Source: JAYFQE01 sp034927345
Lineage (GTDB): Bacteria > Bacillota > Clostridia > Saccharofermentanales > UBA5734
Assembly (NCBI GenBank): GCA_034927345.1
Contig: JAYFQE010000009.1
Location: forward strand, 106,328 to 170,327
Direction: 5' to 3'
DNA: 64,000 nucleotides
Shown: positions 32,831 to 43,340 of the stretch, piece after piece
Numbering within the stretch: position 1 is the first letter of the stretch
Layout: the number at the start of each line of letters is the position of its first letter
Made by a program: the position numbers and the translations under genes
Notes under the pieces: model-generated
Seen by the model: the letters and a program-made list of their open reading frames with translations, nothing else
Told to the model about the DNA's origin: nothing
Databases searched by the model: none

Positions 32831-33724
32831 ATGCCCCAAGATTGGCAATCGGGTTTGCCGGCTGCAGAAGATTTTCAGAATAAAGAGCATTATACGATGG
32901 AAGAACTGTTAACCATTATGGCTTTTTTACGCAGCGACCGGGGATGTCCCTGGGACCGGGCTCAAACTCATGACAGCATCCGGAAAAACTTGCTGGAAGA
33001 AGCTTATGAAACGATCGATGCGATTGAAAGCGGCAAGCCGGAACGGATTTGCGATGAATTGGGCGATGTGCTGATGCAGGTTGTTTTTCACGCCCAGATG
33101 GCCCGCGAAGCCGGTTCATTTGCTTTTTCGGATGTTGTCGACGGTATATGCCGAAAACTGATATCCCGCCATACCCATATTTTCGGTCAGGATCATGCCT
33201 CGACTCCGGATGAAGTGATCGATAATTGGGAAAAAAACAAGCGGCAAGAAAAAGGACTGCGCAGTCAATCTCAGGTTTTGACAGATGTCCCGCGGTCCCT
33301 GCCGGCTTTGCAGCGCAGTTATAAAATTCAACAGAAAGCAGCGCAGGTGGGCTTTGACTGGGATGACGCCGCGGGGCCGCGCCAGAAAATCGATGAAGAA
33401 CTCGGGGAGATCGAAGAATGTGTCCAGAAATGCCGGCATGCGGTTGACGATGGAACCATGACTTCCGAGGAAGCCGGACACTTGATTGCAGACGAAACGG
33501 GCGACCTTCTGTTTGCCGCTGTTAATTATGCAAGGCATCTGCATGTTCAACCGGAAATGGCCTTGAACCGGGCGAATGAGAAATTTATCCGACGTTTTGC
33601 CGCTGTCGAGCAATTAGCCAAAAAACGGTCTTTAGATCTGGAAGTCATGTCGCTGACCGAGATGGACCGGCTCTGGGACGAAGTCAAACAACAAGAAAGA
33701 TCAGGTGGGGATGATGCGACTTGA
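32831..33724 (+). CDS. mazG: Nucleoside triphosphate pyrophosphohydrolase MazG
   Basis: The 297-residue enzyme hydrolyses (d)NTPs to NMP and pyrophosphate, cleaning nucleotide pools. It has two MazG domains. The first has CPWDRAQTH, then LLEEAYETIDAIE and DELGDVLMQVVFHAQMA, the E-x-x-E...E-x-x-D magnesium site. The second, from about residue 180, repeats it as DEELGEIEECV and DETGDLLFAAVNYAR. Full length. AGGAGG precedes the ATG. It overlaps the RqcP gene by 11 bases. Confidence 0.95.
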   Translation: MPQDWQSGLPAAEDFQNKEHYTMEELLTIMAFLRSDRGCPWDRAQTHDSIRKNLLEEAYETIDAIESGKPERICDELGDVLMQVVFHAQMAREAGSFAFSDVVDGICRKLISRHTHIFGQDHASTPDEVIDNWEKNKRQEKGLRSQSQVLTDVPRSLPALQRSYKIQQKAAQVGFDWDDAAGPRQKIDEELGEIEECVQKCRHAVDDGTMTSEEAGHLIADETGDLLFAAVNYARHLHVQPEMALNRANEKFIRRFAAVEQLAKKRSLDLEVMSLTEMDRLWDEVKQQERSGGDDAT

Positions 33725-33977
33725 TAAATTTCTCAAGGTTTCGCGGGTGATCAAACGCCGAACCGTCGCCAATGAGGTTTGTTCATCCGGACGGGTCATG
33801 TTGAACGGCCGTCCGGCGAAACCAGGCGCCGAAGTAAAACCGGGAGATATTCTGGATATTGGTTTTGGCTCGGGCAATTCGCGTATTCGCATCCTGGCGG
33901 TCAAAGAAACGGTACGCAAAGAAGAAGCCGCCGATCTGTATGAAATACTGGAAGCAGGCGATGCGCTAAAACCCTGA
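33714..33977 (+). CDS. rqcP: S4-domain RNA-binding protein RqcP (Hsp15 family)
   Basis: An 87-residue S4-domain protein starting MRLDKFLKVSRVIKRRTVANE, with VMLNGRPAKPGAEVKPGD completing the S4 fold. In Bacillus the orthologue helps the RqcH ribosome-quality-control pathway add Ala tails to stalled chains. A start at 33714 matches the family; 33711 is also possible. The order mazG-rqcP-divIC is the usual one in Bacillota and supports the call. Confidence 0.9.
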   Translation: MRLDKFLKVSRVIKRRTVANEVCSSGRVMLNGRPAKPGAEVKPGDILDIGFGSGNSRIRILAVKETVRKEEAADLYEILEAGDALKP

Positions 33978-34098
33978 GCATAGGCGTGTTTTATCTTCGA
34001 TGGCCTTCGGCGGCGGGCGGAACAGGGCCGGCCGGTACCCCGAAAAAGCTGTTACAAGAATATTACAACACGATTAAATTGAACAAGCAACGATGAAA

Positions 34099-34129
34099 AG
34101 AGCCGGCAGATGATTGTCGGTTCTTTTTT
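34099..34129 (+). terminator. Terminator after rqcP
   Basis: AGAGCCGGCA (34099-34108) pairs with TGTCGGTTCT (34115-34124) with two wobble pairs, followed by TTTTTT. It ends the mazG-rqcP transcript. The rest of the 230-base gap up to divIC shows no gene. Confidence 0.8.
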
Positions 34130-34207
34130 ATTATTCTAAAATGAAGCTATGATGACAACAGAACTGACTGGCGGAATAAACCGCGGCCGGTGAGAGGAAG
34201 CGAAAGA

Positions 34208-34516
34208 ATGGAAGCCGTACGCAGAAGGACAACTAAACCGATCAACAGCGGCCGGATCTTGATCCGGATTATTCTGGGTATGTTCTTAGTATTTGCCATT
34301 GCGTCGGCGATTGCCATTTATTTCGATCAGGAAACGCAGATGGTCCGGATCAATCAAAAAGCCGCGACGCTGTCGAGTGAACTGGATGACGCCAACGCCG
34401 AACTGGCCGACCTGCGCGAATTGCAGAATCTGGCTGATTCCGACGCCTATGTTGAGCGTGTTGCCCGTGATCAGCTGGGTATGGTTCGTCCCAACGAGAT
34501 TATCTTTGACAATTAA
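34208..34516 (+). CDS. divIC: Septum formation initiator DivIC/FtsB family
   Basis: A 102-residue bitopic membrane protein. A short basic cytoplasmic tail is followed by one membrane span (about residues 18-40, IIRIILGMFLVFAIASAIAI region), a coiled coil (NQKAATLSSELDDANAELADLREL) and the C-terminal YVERVARDQLGMVRPNE block typical of DivIC. It joins FtsL and DivIB in the division machinery. The ATG at 34208 follows GAGGAAGC; an upstream in-frame start adds six residues. Confidence 0.9.
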   Translation: MEAVRRRTTKPINSGRILIRIILGMFLVFAIASAIAIYFDQETQMVRINQKAATLSSELDDANAELADLRELQNLADSDAYVERVARDQLGMVRPNEIIFDN

Positions 34517-34560
34517 TAGCTACAAAATGATATATTCATTGCTTTGAATTCCTGTGTTTA

Positions 34561-34569
34561 TGATATAAT
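34561..34569 (+). promoter_or_regulatory. Extended -10 promoter of the peptide transporter operon
   Basis: TG-A-TATAAT at 34561-34569 is an extended -10 element with no good -35. It lies about 245 bases before the binding-protein gene, leaving a long leader. Confidence 0.55.
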
Positions 34570-34610
34570 CAACCTATCAAACCTGCTTGCTGATTCTTCA
34601 ACGTTTGAAT

Positions 34611-34651
34611 AGGAGGTATTTGTGTGGCTTGATATATCCGGGAAGCTTTAG
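34611..34651 (+). other. Possible nine-codon leader reading frame
   Basis: A perfect AGGAGG (34611-34616) stands five bases before GTG at 34622, which opens a frame of nine codons ending in TAG at 34649-34651. The predicted peptide is MWLDISGKL. It lies in the transporter mRNA leader. It could be a regulatory leader peptide or chance. Confidence 0.35.
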
Positions 34652-34814
34652 ACAGCGAAGATTTTTGCATTTCTATCAGTGAAACCAACCGGCGAATCAA
34701 CATCCATATTCACGTTTTCTTTTAACCGATGAATTTTAAGCAAGCGCAGTATTCCGGTTTCAATTCTTTTATTCCAGACACCAGGCAATAAAACAAAAGA
34801 GGAGGAATTTACTA

Positions 34815-37289
34815 ATGAAGAACAATCGATTCATGAAAGCTCTATCTATCGTTCTCATGCTTGCACTTTCGATCAGCCTGATAACCGCTTGCAATCCGCA
34901 GACAACATCAACGACAGGACAAACAAGCCAGGAAACAACAAAAGCGCCGACAACAACAGAAACCGCTCCAAAGTCAACGGCTCCCCTCGTTGTCGGGTAT
35001 TCAACATTCAGTGAGAAATTCAGCCCGTTTTTTGCCGATACGGCCTATGACCAAGACGTGGTTGATATGACAGCAGTTCCTCTTTTGACCACAGACCGTA
35101 CGGGTGCGATTGTGTATAATGCCATTGATGGTGAAAAAATAAAGTATAACGGCACCGAATACACCTACAAGGGCATTGCCAACCTTAAAGTCGATTATGA
35201 CAAGACCGCGGACAAGACCGTTTATACCTGGACGATCCGCGATGATATCAAATTCAGCGACGGCGAGAAGCTGACCGCCGACGATATTATCTTTTCCTAT
35301 TATGTATACGCGGATGCCACTTACAATGGTTCCGTAACGCTCTATTCCGTACCGATCGTCGGTCTGAAAGACTACCGCACCCAGACGACCAGCGCGGTTT
35401 ATGACAAATATAGCGCCCGCTTTGACAAGATCATGGAAAAAGGTGAAAAATATAAGCTGGCTTCGGGTGACGAATGGACTCAGGAACAACAGGATTCAGC
35501 CTGGACGCTGGTTAAGGAAGCCTGGATTGCCGACGTACAGGCGATTGTCGATTATGTCAACGCCAATTATGCCAGCTCGGCCCAGGAGAAGACCGGCTTT
35601 ACAGCTGAAGAAATTGCCGCCGAAGACGGACTGAAGATCATGTTCGGCATGGTCATGTGGGGCTACGGCACGGTTGAGAATAAAGTTTTGACGGCCCCAT
35701 CCGGTAAAACCTGGGATTTGTCGAAAAAGGCATATCCAACCATCGAAGATTATTATAATGAAACCTACGCAGCCTATGAGGGCGATGCCGCGGCTTACTG
35801 GAAAGTCGAAGCAGCCGACGACGATTCGGTCCTCGACGCCGCCAAGAACGCATTTATCTTGAAATGGGGCCCGCTTGATGCAGAGATGGGCAGCAAAGGC
35901 ATACCGAATATCGAAGGCATCAAGAAGAACAGCGATACGGAAGTTCAGATAACGGTCGACGGTTTTGACGCGACGGCTGTCTACAACCTGGGTATTACTG
36001 TTTCACCGCTTCATTATTATGGCGATAAAACCAAATATGATTACGCCAACAACAAATTCGGCTTCGAACGCGGCGATCTGTCGTCGATTAAAGCAAAAAC
36101 AACAACGCCGATGGGCGCCGGTCCGTATAAGTTTATCAAGTTTGAAAATAAAGTCGTTTATTTTGAAGCCAATGAGTATTTTTACAAAGGCGAACCGATA
36201 ACGAAGAATCTGCAGTTTAAAGAAACAAATGACGACGACAAGATCTCCGGCGTCGGCACCGGCACCATCGACCTGACGGATCCATCTTTCAGCACGGCCG
36301 CGGTTGAGGAGATCAGCAGTTATAACAGCGACGGTAAAACGACCGGCGACAAACTGGTAACCACCACGGTCGATAACCTGGGTTACGGCTATGTCGGCAT
36401 CAACGCCGCTACGGTCAATGTGGGCGGCGTGCCTGATTCAGATGCCAGCAAGCAACTGCGCAAAGGCATCGCCACGATTTTGGCCGTCTATCGCGATCTG
36501 GCTATCGACAGTTATTACGGCGAGCGAGCGGCGGTCATCAACTATCCGATTTCCAGCACCTCTTGGGCCGCGCCGCAGAAAACCGACGACGGATACAAGG
36601 TTGCGTTTTCGACAGCCGTCGATGGCAAGGATATCTATACTTCCGACATGAATGCCGATGCTAAATACAAGGCGGCGTTGACTGCTGCGATCGACTATTT
36701 CGTAGCGGCCGGCTATACCTATGACAAAGCATCCGGAAAGCTGACTGCGGCGCCCGCCGGCGCCAAACTGGAATATGAAGCGATTATCCCCGGCGAAGGT
36801 AAAGGCGACCATCCGTCGTTCATGCTGCTGACCAAAGCCAAAGAAGCCATGGCGACCATCGGCATCAATCTGATCATCAACGACCCGGCCGACGACAATG
36901 AGCTCTGGGATAAAATCGACGCCGGTACGCAGGAATTGTGGTGCGCGGCCTGGGGCGCGACGATCGACCCCGACATGTATCAGATATACTATTCGGGTAA
37001 CATTGTCGGTAAACCCGGCTCGTCGGAATCCAACCATTATCACATTGCCGACGCTCAATTGGACCAGCTGATCATGGATGCCAGAAGCAGCGCTGATCAA
37101 GCATACCGCAAGGCAACTTATAAAGCCTGCCTGGACATCATTATCGACTGGGCGGTTGAAATCCCGATCTATCAGCGCCAGAACTGCTTCCTCTTCAGCA
37201 AAACCCGCATTAATATGGACACCGTGACACCGGATATCACAACCTTCTGGGATTGGCAGAATGATATTGAGAAATTGGCAATGAACTGA
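34815..37289 (+). CDS. oppA: Oligopeptide-type ABC transporter binding lipoprotein, oversized
   Basis: An 824-residue family 5 solute-binding protein with a lipobox LITAC placing the lipid anchor at Cys26, followed by a Thr/Ser-rich tether. WTIRDDIKFSDGEKLTADD and TPMGAGPYKFIKF are the family landmarks. These lie about 250 residues apart here, against roughly 100-120 normally, owing to extra sequence of about 150 residues (about 190-340, rich in Ala, Tyr and acidic residues). Family size is usually 500-600. It would capture peptides or other solutes outside the membrane for the permeases that follow. AGGAGG precedes the ATG. Substrate not known. Confidence 0.85.
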   Translation: MKNNRFMKALSIVLMLALSISLITACNPQTTSTTGQTSQETTKAPTTTETAPKSTAPLVVGYSTFSEKFSPFFADTAYDQDVVDMTAVPLLTTDRTGAIVYNAIDGEKIKYNGTEYTYKGIANLKVDYDKTADKTVYTWTIRDDIKFSDGEKLTADDIIFSYYVYADATYNGSVTLYSVPIVGLKDYRTQTTSAVYDKYSARFDKIMEKGEKYKLASGDEWTQEQQDSAWTLVKEAWIADVQAIVDYVNANYASSAQEKTGFTAEEIAAEDGLKIMFGMVMWGYGTVENKVLTAPSGKTWDLSKKAYPTIEDYYNETYAAYEGDAAAYWKVEAADDDSVLDAAKNAFILKWGPLDAEMGSKGIPNIEGIKKNSDTEVQITVDGFDATAVYNLGITVSPLHYYGDKTKYDYANNKFGFERGDLSSIKAKTTTPMGAGPYKFIKFENKVVYFEANEYFYKGEPITKNLQFKETNDDDKISGVGTGTIDLTDPSFSTAAVEEISSYNSDGKTTGDKLVTTTVDNLGYGYVGINAATVNVGGVPDSDASKQLRKGIATILAVYRDLAIDSYYGERAAVINYPISSTSWAAPQKTDDGYKVAFSTAVDGKDIYTSDMNADAKYKAALTAAIDYFVAAGYTYDKASGKLTAAPAGAKLEYEAIIPGEGKGDHPSFMLLTKAKEAMATIGINLIINDPADDNELWDKIDAGTQELWCAAWGATIDPDMYQIYYSGNIVGKPGSSESNHYHIADAQLDQLIMDARSSADQAYRKATYKACLDIIIDWAVEIPIYQRQNCFLFSKTRINMDTVTPDITTFWDWQNDIEKLAMN

Positions 37290-37307
37290 TCAAAGCTCTA
37301 TGAGAAA

Positions 37308-37344
37308 GGGGCGCGGGACCATCTTCATGGTGGTCCTGCGTCCC
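37308..37344 (+). repeat. Intercistronic hairpin between binding protein and permease genes
   Basis: Positions 37308-37321 and 37331-37344 form a 14-base-pair stem (two G-U pairs) with a 9-base loop and no T-tract. Such hairpins often protect the upstream mRNA so that the binding protein is made in excess of the permeases. Confidence 0.6.
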
Positions 37345-37392
37345 TGACTGTCATAAGCTTGATTGGATTCTCGAGTTGTTAGGATAGAACAC

Positions 37393-38379
37393 ATGCGTAA
37401 GTATATTATCAAGAGGCTGCTGTTGTGTATTGTCATCCTGTTTTTTGTTGCGCTGATCATCTATACCATCATGCGCTGCATTCCCACCTCGTATGTCGAG
37501 GCGATCGCCCGTGAACGGTCCAATTTGCCCGGTTCGAAAAGTTACAAAGAATGGCTGGCTCAGCTGAATCAGATTTATGGAATGGACAGCAGTATTCCGG
37601 AAGGTTTTGTCCGCTGGCTCGGGAATGCCGTCCGCGGTGATTTCGGCGACAGCTGGCGCTTTAATGTGCCGGTAACCGAGAAATTTGCCGAAGTCATCTG
37701 GTATTCCTTTGTCCTGGGCTTGATTTCCTTTATTCTGGAAATCGTAATTTCGATACCGTTAGGTATCTTGTCGGCGCGCAAGCAATATTCCCGGACGGAT
37801 TATACCATTACCGTGGTAGCGCTTCTGGGCATATCCCTGCCGACTTTCTTTTTTGCGACGATATTAAAACTGGTCTTCTCCATCAAACTAGGCTGGTTTG
37901 ATTTATACGGCATCGTCGGGCGTTATTACGAACAGCTTGACGCATTCGGGAAAATTATGGATATGGCCAGCCATTTGATCTTGCCAATCGCTACGCTGGT
38001 GATCATCAGTATTGGTTCCCTGATGCGGTTTACCCGCACCAATATGCTTGAAGTCCTCAGCTCGGATTATATCCGCACCGCCCGGGCCAAAGGCTTGTCG
38101 GAAAACAAGGTTATCAATTACCATGCTTTCCGCAACACGTTGATTCCGATCGTGACGATCGTCGGCGGCACTCTGCCCGGTTTGTTTTCCGGCGCGCTGA
38201 TCACTGAAACGCTCTTTCAGATTCCCGGCATCGGCTATACCTCTTACCTGGCAATGACTACGGGCGATATCCCCTTTTCTATGTTCTATCTGGTTTTCCT
38301 GGCCGCGCTGACACTCCTGGGTACGTTGATCTCGGATATTTTGTACGCCGTAGTCGACCCCCGTGTCAGAGTAAGCTAA
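37393..38379 (+). CDS. oppB: Peptide ABC transporter permease (OppB type)
   Basis: The 328-residue permease begins MRKYIIKRLLLCIVILFFVALIIY, the typical DppB/OppB first membrane helix. The EAA loop is at DYIRTARAKGLSENKVINYHAFRN. About six membrane spans. The ATG at 37393 matches the family N-terminus; an in-frame TTG ten codons earlier would add a non-homologous tail. It heads the permease-ATPase part of the operon after a hairpin. Confidence 0.9.
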   Translation: MRKYIIKRLLLCIVILFFVALIIYTIMRCIPTSYVEAIARERSNLPGSKSYKEWLAQLNQIYGMDSSIPEGFVRWLGNAVRGDFGDSWRFNVPVTEKFAEVIWYSFVLGLISFILEIVISIPLGILSARKQYSRTDYTITVVALLGISLPTFFFATILKLVFSIKLGWFDLYGIVGRYYEQLDAFGKIMDMASHLILPIATLVIISIGSLMRFTRTNMLEVLSSDYIRTARAKGLSENKVINYHAFRNTLIPIVTIVGGTLPGLFSGALITETLFQIPGIGYTSYLAMTTGDIPFSMFYLVFLAALTLLGTLISDILYAVVDPRVRVS

Positions 38380-38393
38380 ACAAGGAGGATCAG

Positions 38394-40163
38394 ATGAGCA
38401 ATCAAGACAATCTGAATCACAAGACCTATATGAAACCGGATGAGGACCAGCATATCAGCATATCCCAGTCACTTGACGATGAGCAGCGAATCAAGGTCCT
38501 TTCGCCTTCCATGCTTGTTTTTAAACGGTTCATCCGTAACAAGCTGGCAGTAACCGGCGTCATCTGCATCGGCCTGATGTTTATTTTCTCCTTTATCGGC
38601 GGCTGGATCATGCCGTATGGCGAAAGTCAGGTTTTCACGGAATACAGGGATATGTCCAAAGACTATGCCAGCGCCATCCTCAATACGGAGTTCAGATACA
38701 CCGAAGCAGACGGAAAGAGTTTTCCGGCCGCCGCTCGCGCCAAATTTGTCAAAGCCATTAATGATAAAGCGCTGCTGTTTGAATCGCAAGGCCAGTCTTA
38801 TACCTGCGAGAGCCAGGGCGATGACTTTTATCTGGTTTCCAGCCTGATTGAAGTCGCTACCGCGCTGCGTACCGGCAAGACCTATGATATCACTGCGGTT
38901 GGCGGACAGACGGTCAGCAGCGACTTCAAGACGCAGTTCATGAATGCGCTCGAGTCAGGCAGCGTGTCCTTTGAGGCTGATGGAAAAACTTATACGGTCA
39001 CCAGCAACAAGAAATTATATTCGGCCAATATCAGCGAGACGATCGCCCTGGCGACGAAGAATGTATTTGATTATGCCAGCAGCGACACGAAAGATTCTTT
39101 TGAATTCCAGTATCAAGCCGAGTACGCCTTGAATCAGAAGCAGAAGCAGTTTACGGTTGCCGGACAGGATTATCAGATAAACATTGTCGACGATTCAGCG
39201 GAAATCAGCCTGATAAACGGCAGTGAGAAAACATATTACGCCACGCTGTCAAATTATATCGTGCAGGCGGCTTATCCGGATGTGTTTTTAACGCCGGAGT
39301 TTCTGAATGTTGTCAAACAGGCAATCGATACCGACCAGACATCCTTTAATTTCGCCATCAACAACAGCGAAGTGGAATTTACCATTGTCCGCAACAATGA
39401 TCGCTGGACCATCCGGAAGATTGACGAAACGCTGGTTATCAAATCATACGAATATCCGTCGTCGGTTCATTTTCTGGGAACCGATGATAACGGCATGGAT
39501 ATCATCACGCGCATGATGTTCGGCGGCCGGATATCCTTAATGATCGGTTTCATTGTTGTATTTATCGAAACCTTTATCGGCATTATCCTCGGCGGCGTCG
39601 CCGGTTATTTCGGCAAATGGATTGATAATCTGCTGATGCGCCTGGTCGATATCTTCAACTGTATTCCGTCTCTGCCTCTGATCATTATCATCGGCGCGAT
39701 CATGGATTCATTAAAGGTTGATCCCCAGGTGCGCATGGTCTATCTGATGTTGATCCTCGGCTTGCTGGGCTGGCCCGGTATTGCCCGGCTGGTGCGCGGT
39801 CAGATCTTGTCCCTGCGCGAACAGGAATTCATGGTGGCCGCTGAAGCAACCGGCTTATCGGTATATCGGAAAATATTCCGCCATCTGATCCCCAATGTTG
39901 TTCCGCAGCTGATCGTTGTGGCTACAATGAGTTTGGGCAGTACGATTCTTACCGAATCGGTGCTGAGTTTTCTCGGTCTGGGCGTCAAATTTCCTTTTGC
40001 CTCCTGGGGCAATATTATCAATGCGGTCAGCAATGTTCATGTTATGACAAATTACTGGTTTGTATGGATCCCGGCAGGCTTTTGCATCCTGATAACGGTG
40101 CTTGGTTTCAATTTCATCGGCGACGGCCTGCGCGATGCTTTTGATCCAAAAATGAGACGATAA
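38394..40163 (+). CDS. oppC: Peptide ABC transporter permease (OppC type) with large repeat-containing insertion
   Basis: A 589-residue permease, about twice the usual 300. The first membrane helix is at about residues 55-78 (VTGVICIGLMFIFSFIGGW). The ordinary permease domain begins only near residue 355 (FLGTDDNGMDIITRMMFGGR) and includes the EAA loop EFMVAAEATGLSVYRKIFRHLIP. Between them are about 275 residues that must lie outside the membrane. They contain four similar units starting near residues 118, 182, 241 and 305 of the form A[IL]-x5-8-F-x3-G-x2-Y. Normal OppC proteins have only a short loop there. Ribosome binding site AGGAGG precedes the ATG. Confidence 0.88.
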   Translation: MSNQDNLNHKTYMKPDEDQHISISQSLDDEQRIKVLSPSMLVFKRFIRNKLAVTGVICIGLMFIFSFIGGWIMPYGESQVFTEYRDMSKDYASAILNTEFRYTEADGKSFPAAARAKFVKAINDKALLFESQGQSYTCESQGDDFYLVSSLIEVATALRTGKTYDITAVGGQTVSSDFKTQFMNALESGSVSFEADGKTYTVTSNKKLYSANISETIALATKNVFDYASSDTKDSFEFQYQAEYALNQKQKQFTVAGQDYQINIVDDSAEISLINGSEKTYYATLSNYIVQAAYPDVFLTPEFLNVVKQAIDTDQTSFNFAINNSEVEFTIVRNNDRWTIRKIDETLVIKSYEYPSSVHFLGTDDNGMDIITRMMFGGRISLMIGFIVVFIETFIGIILGGVAGYFGKWIDNLLMRLVDIFNCIPSLPLIIIIGAIMDSLKVDPQVRMVYLMLILGLLGWPGIARLVRGQILSLREQEFMVAAEATGLSVYRKIFRHLIPNVVPQLIVVATMSLGSTILTESVLSFLGLGVKFPFASWGNIINAVSNVHVMTNYWFVWIPAGFCILITVLGFNFIGDGLRDAFDPKMRR

Positions 40164-41348
40164 GGAAGGGCACTGTGGCAAACGGATTATTAAGAAAAAA
40201 GAATATCAAGAGCGCTAATTATCTGTCGGTGAAACAGTCACGGCTGATTACGCGCCATAATCGCAAAATCATGCGCGAGCTGGAAAAACGGAATAATCGC
40301 AAGAATGTTCCGGAATCAGAATATTTGACGACGATGAAGAATCCGGCGAATGTCGTGGAATTCGACAATCTGCACACTTACTTTTTTACGGATACCGGAA
40401 CGGTTAAAGCGGTCGATGGCGTTACCTTTGACATTCCGGCCGGTAAAACCGTCGGCGTCGTCGGTGAAAGCGGCTGCGGCAAGTCGGTCATGAGCCTGTC
40501 GCTGATGCAGATTGTACAGCGGCCGCAGGGGCAGATTGTCGAAGGTTCGATTCGTTTCAATACGGGCGATAAGGTTTATGACATCGCCAGGATGCCTTCG
40601 GAAAAAATGCTGGAAATCCGCGGCAACAAAGTATCGATGATCTTTCAGGAACCGATGACCAGCCTGAATCCGGTTTTCCGGATCGGCACGCAGGTGGATG
40701 AGGTTATTAAACTGCACAATCCGCAGATGAACAAAAGCGAAGTGAAAGCGCGGACGATCGAGATTCTGGAAATGGTCAGTATTGCCAACAGTGAAGGCGT
40801 ATACCGGATGTATCCTCATGAATTGTCCGGCGGTATGCGGCAAAGAATCATGATTGCCATGGCTTTAGCCTGCAATCCGCGCCTGATTATTGCCGATGAG
40901 CCGACGACAGCTTTGGATGTGACCATCCAGGCCCAGATTCTGGACTTGCTGCGGAATCTGAAAAAACAGATCAACAGCAGCATCATGCTGATCACCCATG
41001 ATTTGGGGGTCATTGCCGAGATGGCCGATTATGTGGTTGTCATGTATGCCGGCCGTGTCGTCGAGCAAGGAACCGTTCAGGAAGTTTTTAAGAACCCCAG
41101 CCATCCGTATACGATAGGCCTGATGGCCTCTAAACCGGCAGTGAATAAAAAAGTCGACCGGCTGTACAGCATACCGGGCAAAGTGCCTAATCCGATCAAC
41201 ATGCCGAATTATTGTTATTTTAAAGATCGCTGCGAGAAAAGATTTGAGTGCTGCGAAGGTGAATATCCCCGGAACGTCAAGCGATCATCGACGCATTTCG
41301 TCAGCTGCTATCTTTACGAAGATGTCCGGGAGGAGGAGCTGAAGCATC

Positions 41349-42363
<1,015 letters not shown>

Positions 42364-42392
<29 letters not shown>

Positions 42393-42669
42393 GTCCAAAA
42401 AGAAAACAAAAATAAAGGACGGCGATGATCCCGGCACGGTCATCGCCAATATGAATGTCGATGGAATGCCCTGGTATACGGCGATGAAAACAACCGGCGC
42501 CAAGGGCTCGGCCGGCAGGGAAGAACCCGGGGAGCCTCCCCTGATGACCCGGGGCGAATCCTGGCGTTTGATCATGTATACGGTCGGCGCGGCGTTATTG
42601 ATCGGGCTGGTTTTTATTGTCGCCGCGCTGCTTTTTATCCTGTTCTGTCTTCATGTCTGGCTTAAGTAG
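42364..42669 (+). CDS. Small single-span membrane protein of unknown function
   Basis: About 101 residues. The first 65 are polar and basic (KSKKKTKIKDGDD), and one long hydrophobic segment (LIMYTVGAALLIGLVFIVAALLFILF) ends the protein. The start is uncertain among ATGs at 42364, 42367 and 42373; it overlaps the OppF-type gene end by about 29 bases. No motif is recognised. Its position at the end of the transporter operon suggests a link with the transporter, but this is a guess. Confidence 0.55.
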
Positions 42670-42734
42670 TCGCTGCCGATAACGGCAAACGATAACGACG
42701 CTATATAAAGACGGTTTAAATCCGCTGAATCCGG

Positions 42735-43340
42735 TCAGAGGATTTCACGCCGCCCTTCCATAGCCCGGGCCAGCGTTACCTCATCTGCATATTCGAGATC
42801 GCCGCCCATGGGAATGCCATGGGCGATACGGGTCGTTAAAATACCGGCAGGTTTCAGCAGCCTCGCGATGTAGAGGGCTGTAGCTTCGCCTTCGACAGTC
42901 GGATTGGTAGCCAGAATGACTTCATGGATCGAATCATCATTACGCAGGCGAGCCAGCAATTCACGCAGCCGGATTTGATCGGGCCCGATGTTTTGCATCG
43001 GCGAAATAGCTCCGTGTAAAACATGATAAAGCCCCCGGTATTCATGAATCCGCTCCATGGCTGCGACATCGCGGGGGTTTTCCACAACACAGATCATCGA
43101 ACGGTCGCGCGTTGTCGCCGAACAGATTTCGCAAGGATCCTGATCGGTCAGATTACAACAAACGGAACACAGGCGGGTTGACCGGCGCGCGTCAAGTATG
43201 GCTTGCGCCAGCGTTTCAGCCTGGTTTTCCGGCTGAGCCAGCAGATAAAAAGCCAGACGCTGAGCCGATTTGCCGCCTATTCCCGGCAGCTTGCCCAATT
43301 CTGCAATCAGGCGGGCTATGGATGGCGCGTAGCGGGCCAT
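42735..43340 (-). CDS. recR: Recombination protein RecR
   Basis: The 201-residue protein acts with RecF/RecO in recombinational repair. It has the N-terminal helix-hairpin-helix (LGKLPGIGGKSAQRLAFYLL), a four-Cys zinc finger (CSVC and CEIC) and a Toprim domain (ICVVENPRD, VILATNPTVEGEATALYI). Its start codon shares one base with the ybaB stop (TGATG), so the two are coupled. Order dnaX-ybaB-recR is conserved in bacteria. Confidence 0.97.
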   Translation of the reverse strand: MARYAPSIARLIAELGKLPGIGGKSAQRLAFYLLAQPENQAETLAQAILDARRSTRLCSVCCNLTDQDPCEICSATTRDRSMICVVENPRDVAAMERIHEYRGLYHVLHGAISPMQNIGPDQIRLRELLARLRNDDSIHEVILATNPTVEGEATALYIARLLKPAGILTTRIAHGIPMGGDLEYADEVTLARAMEGRREIL

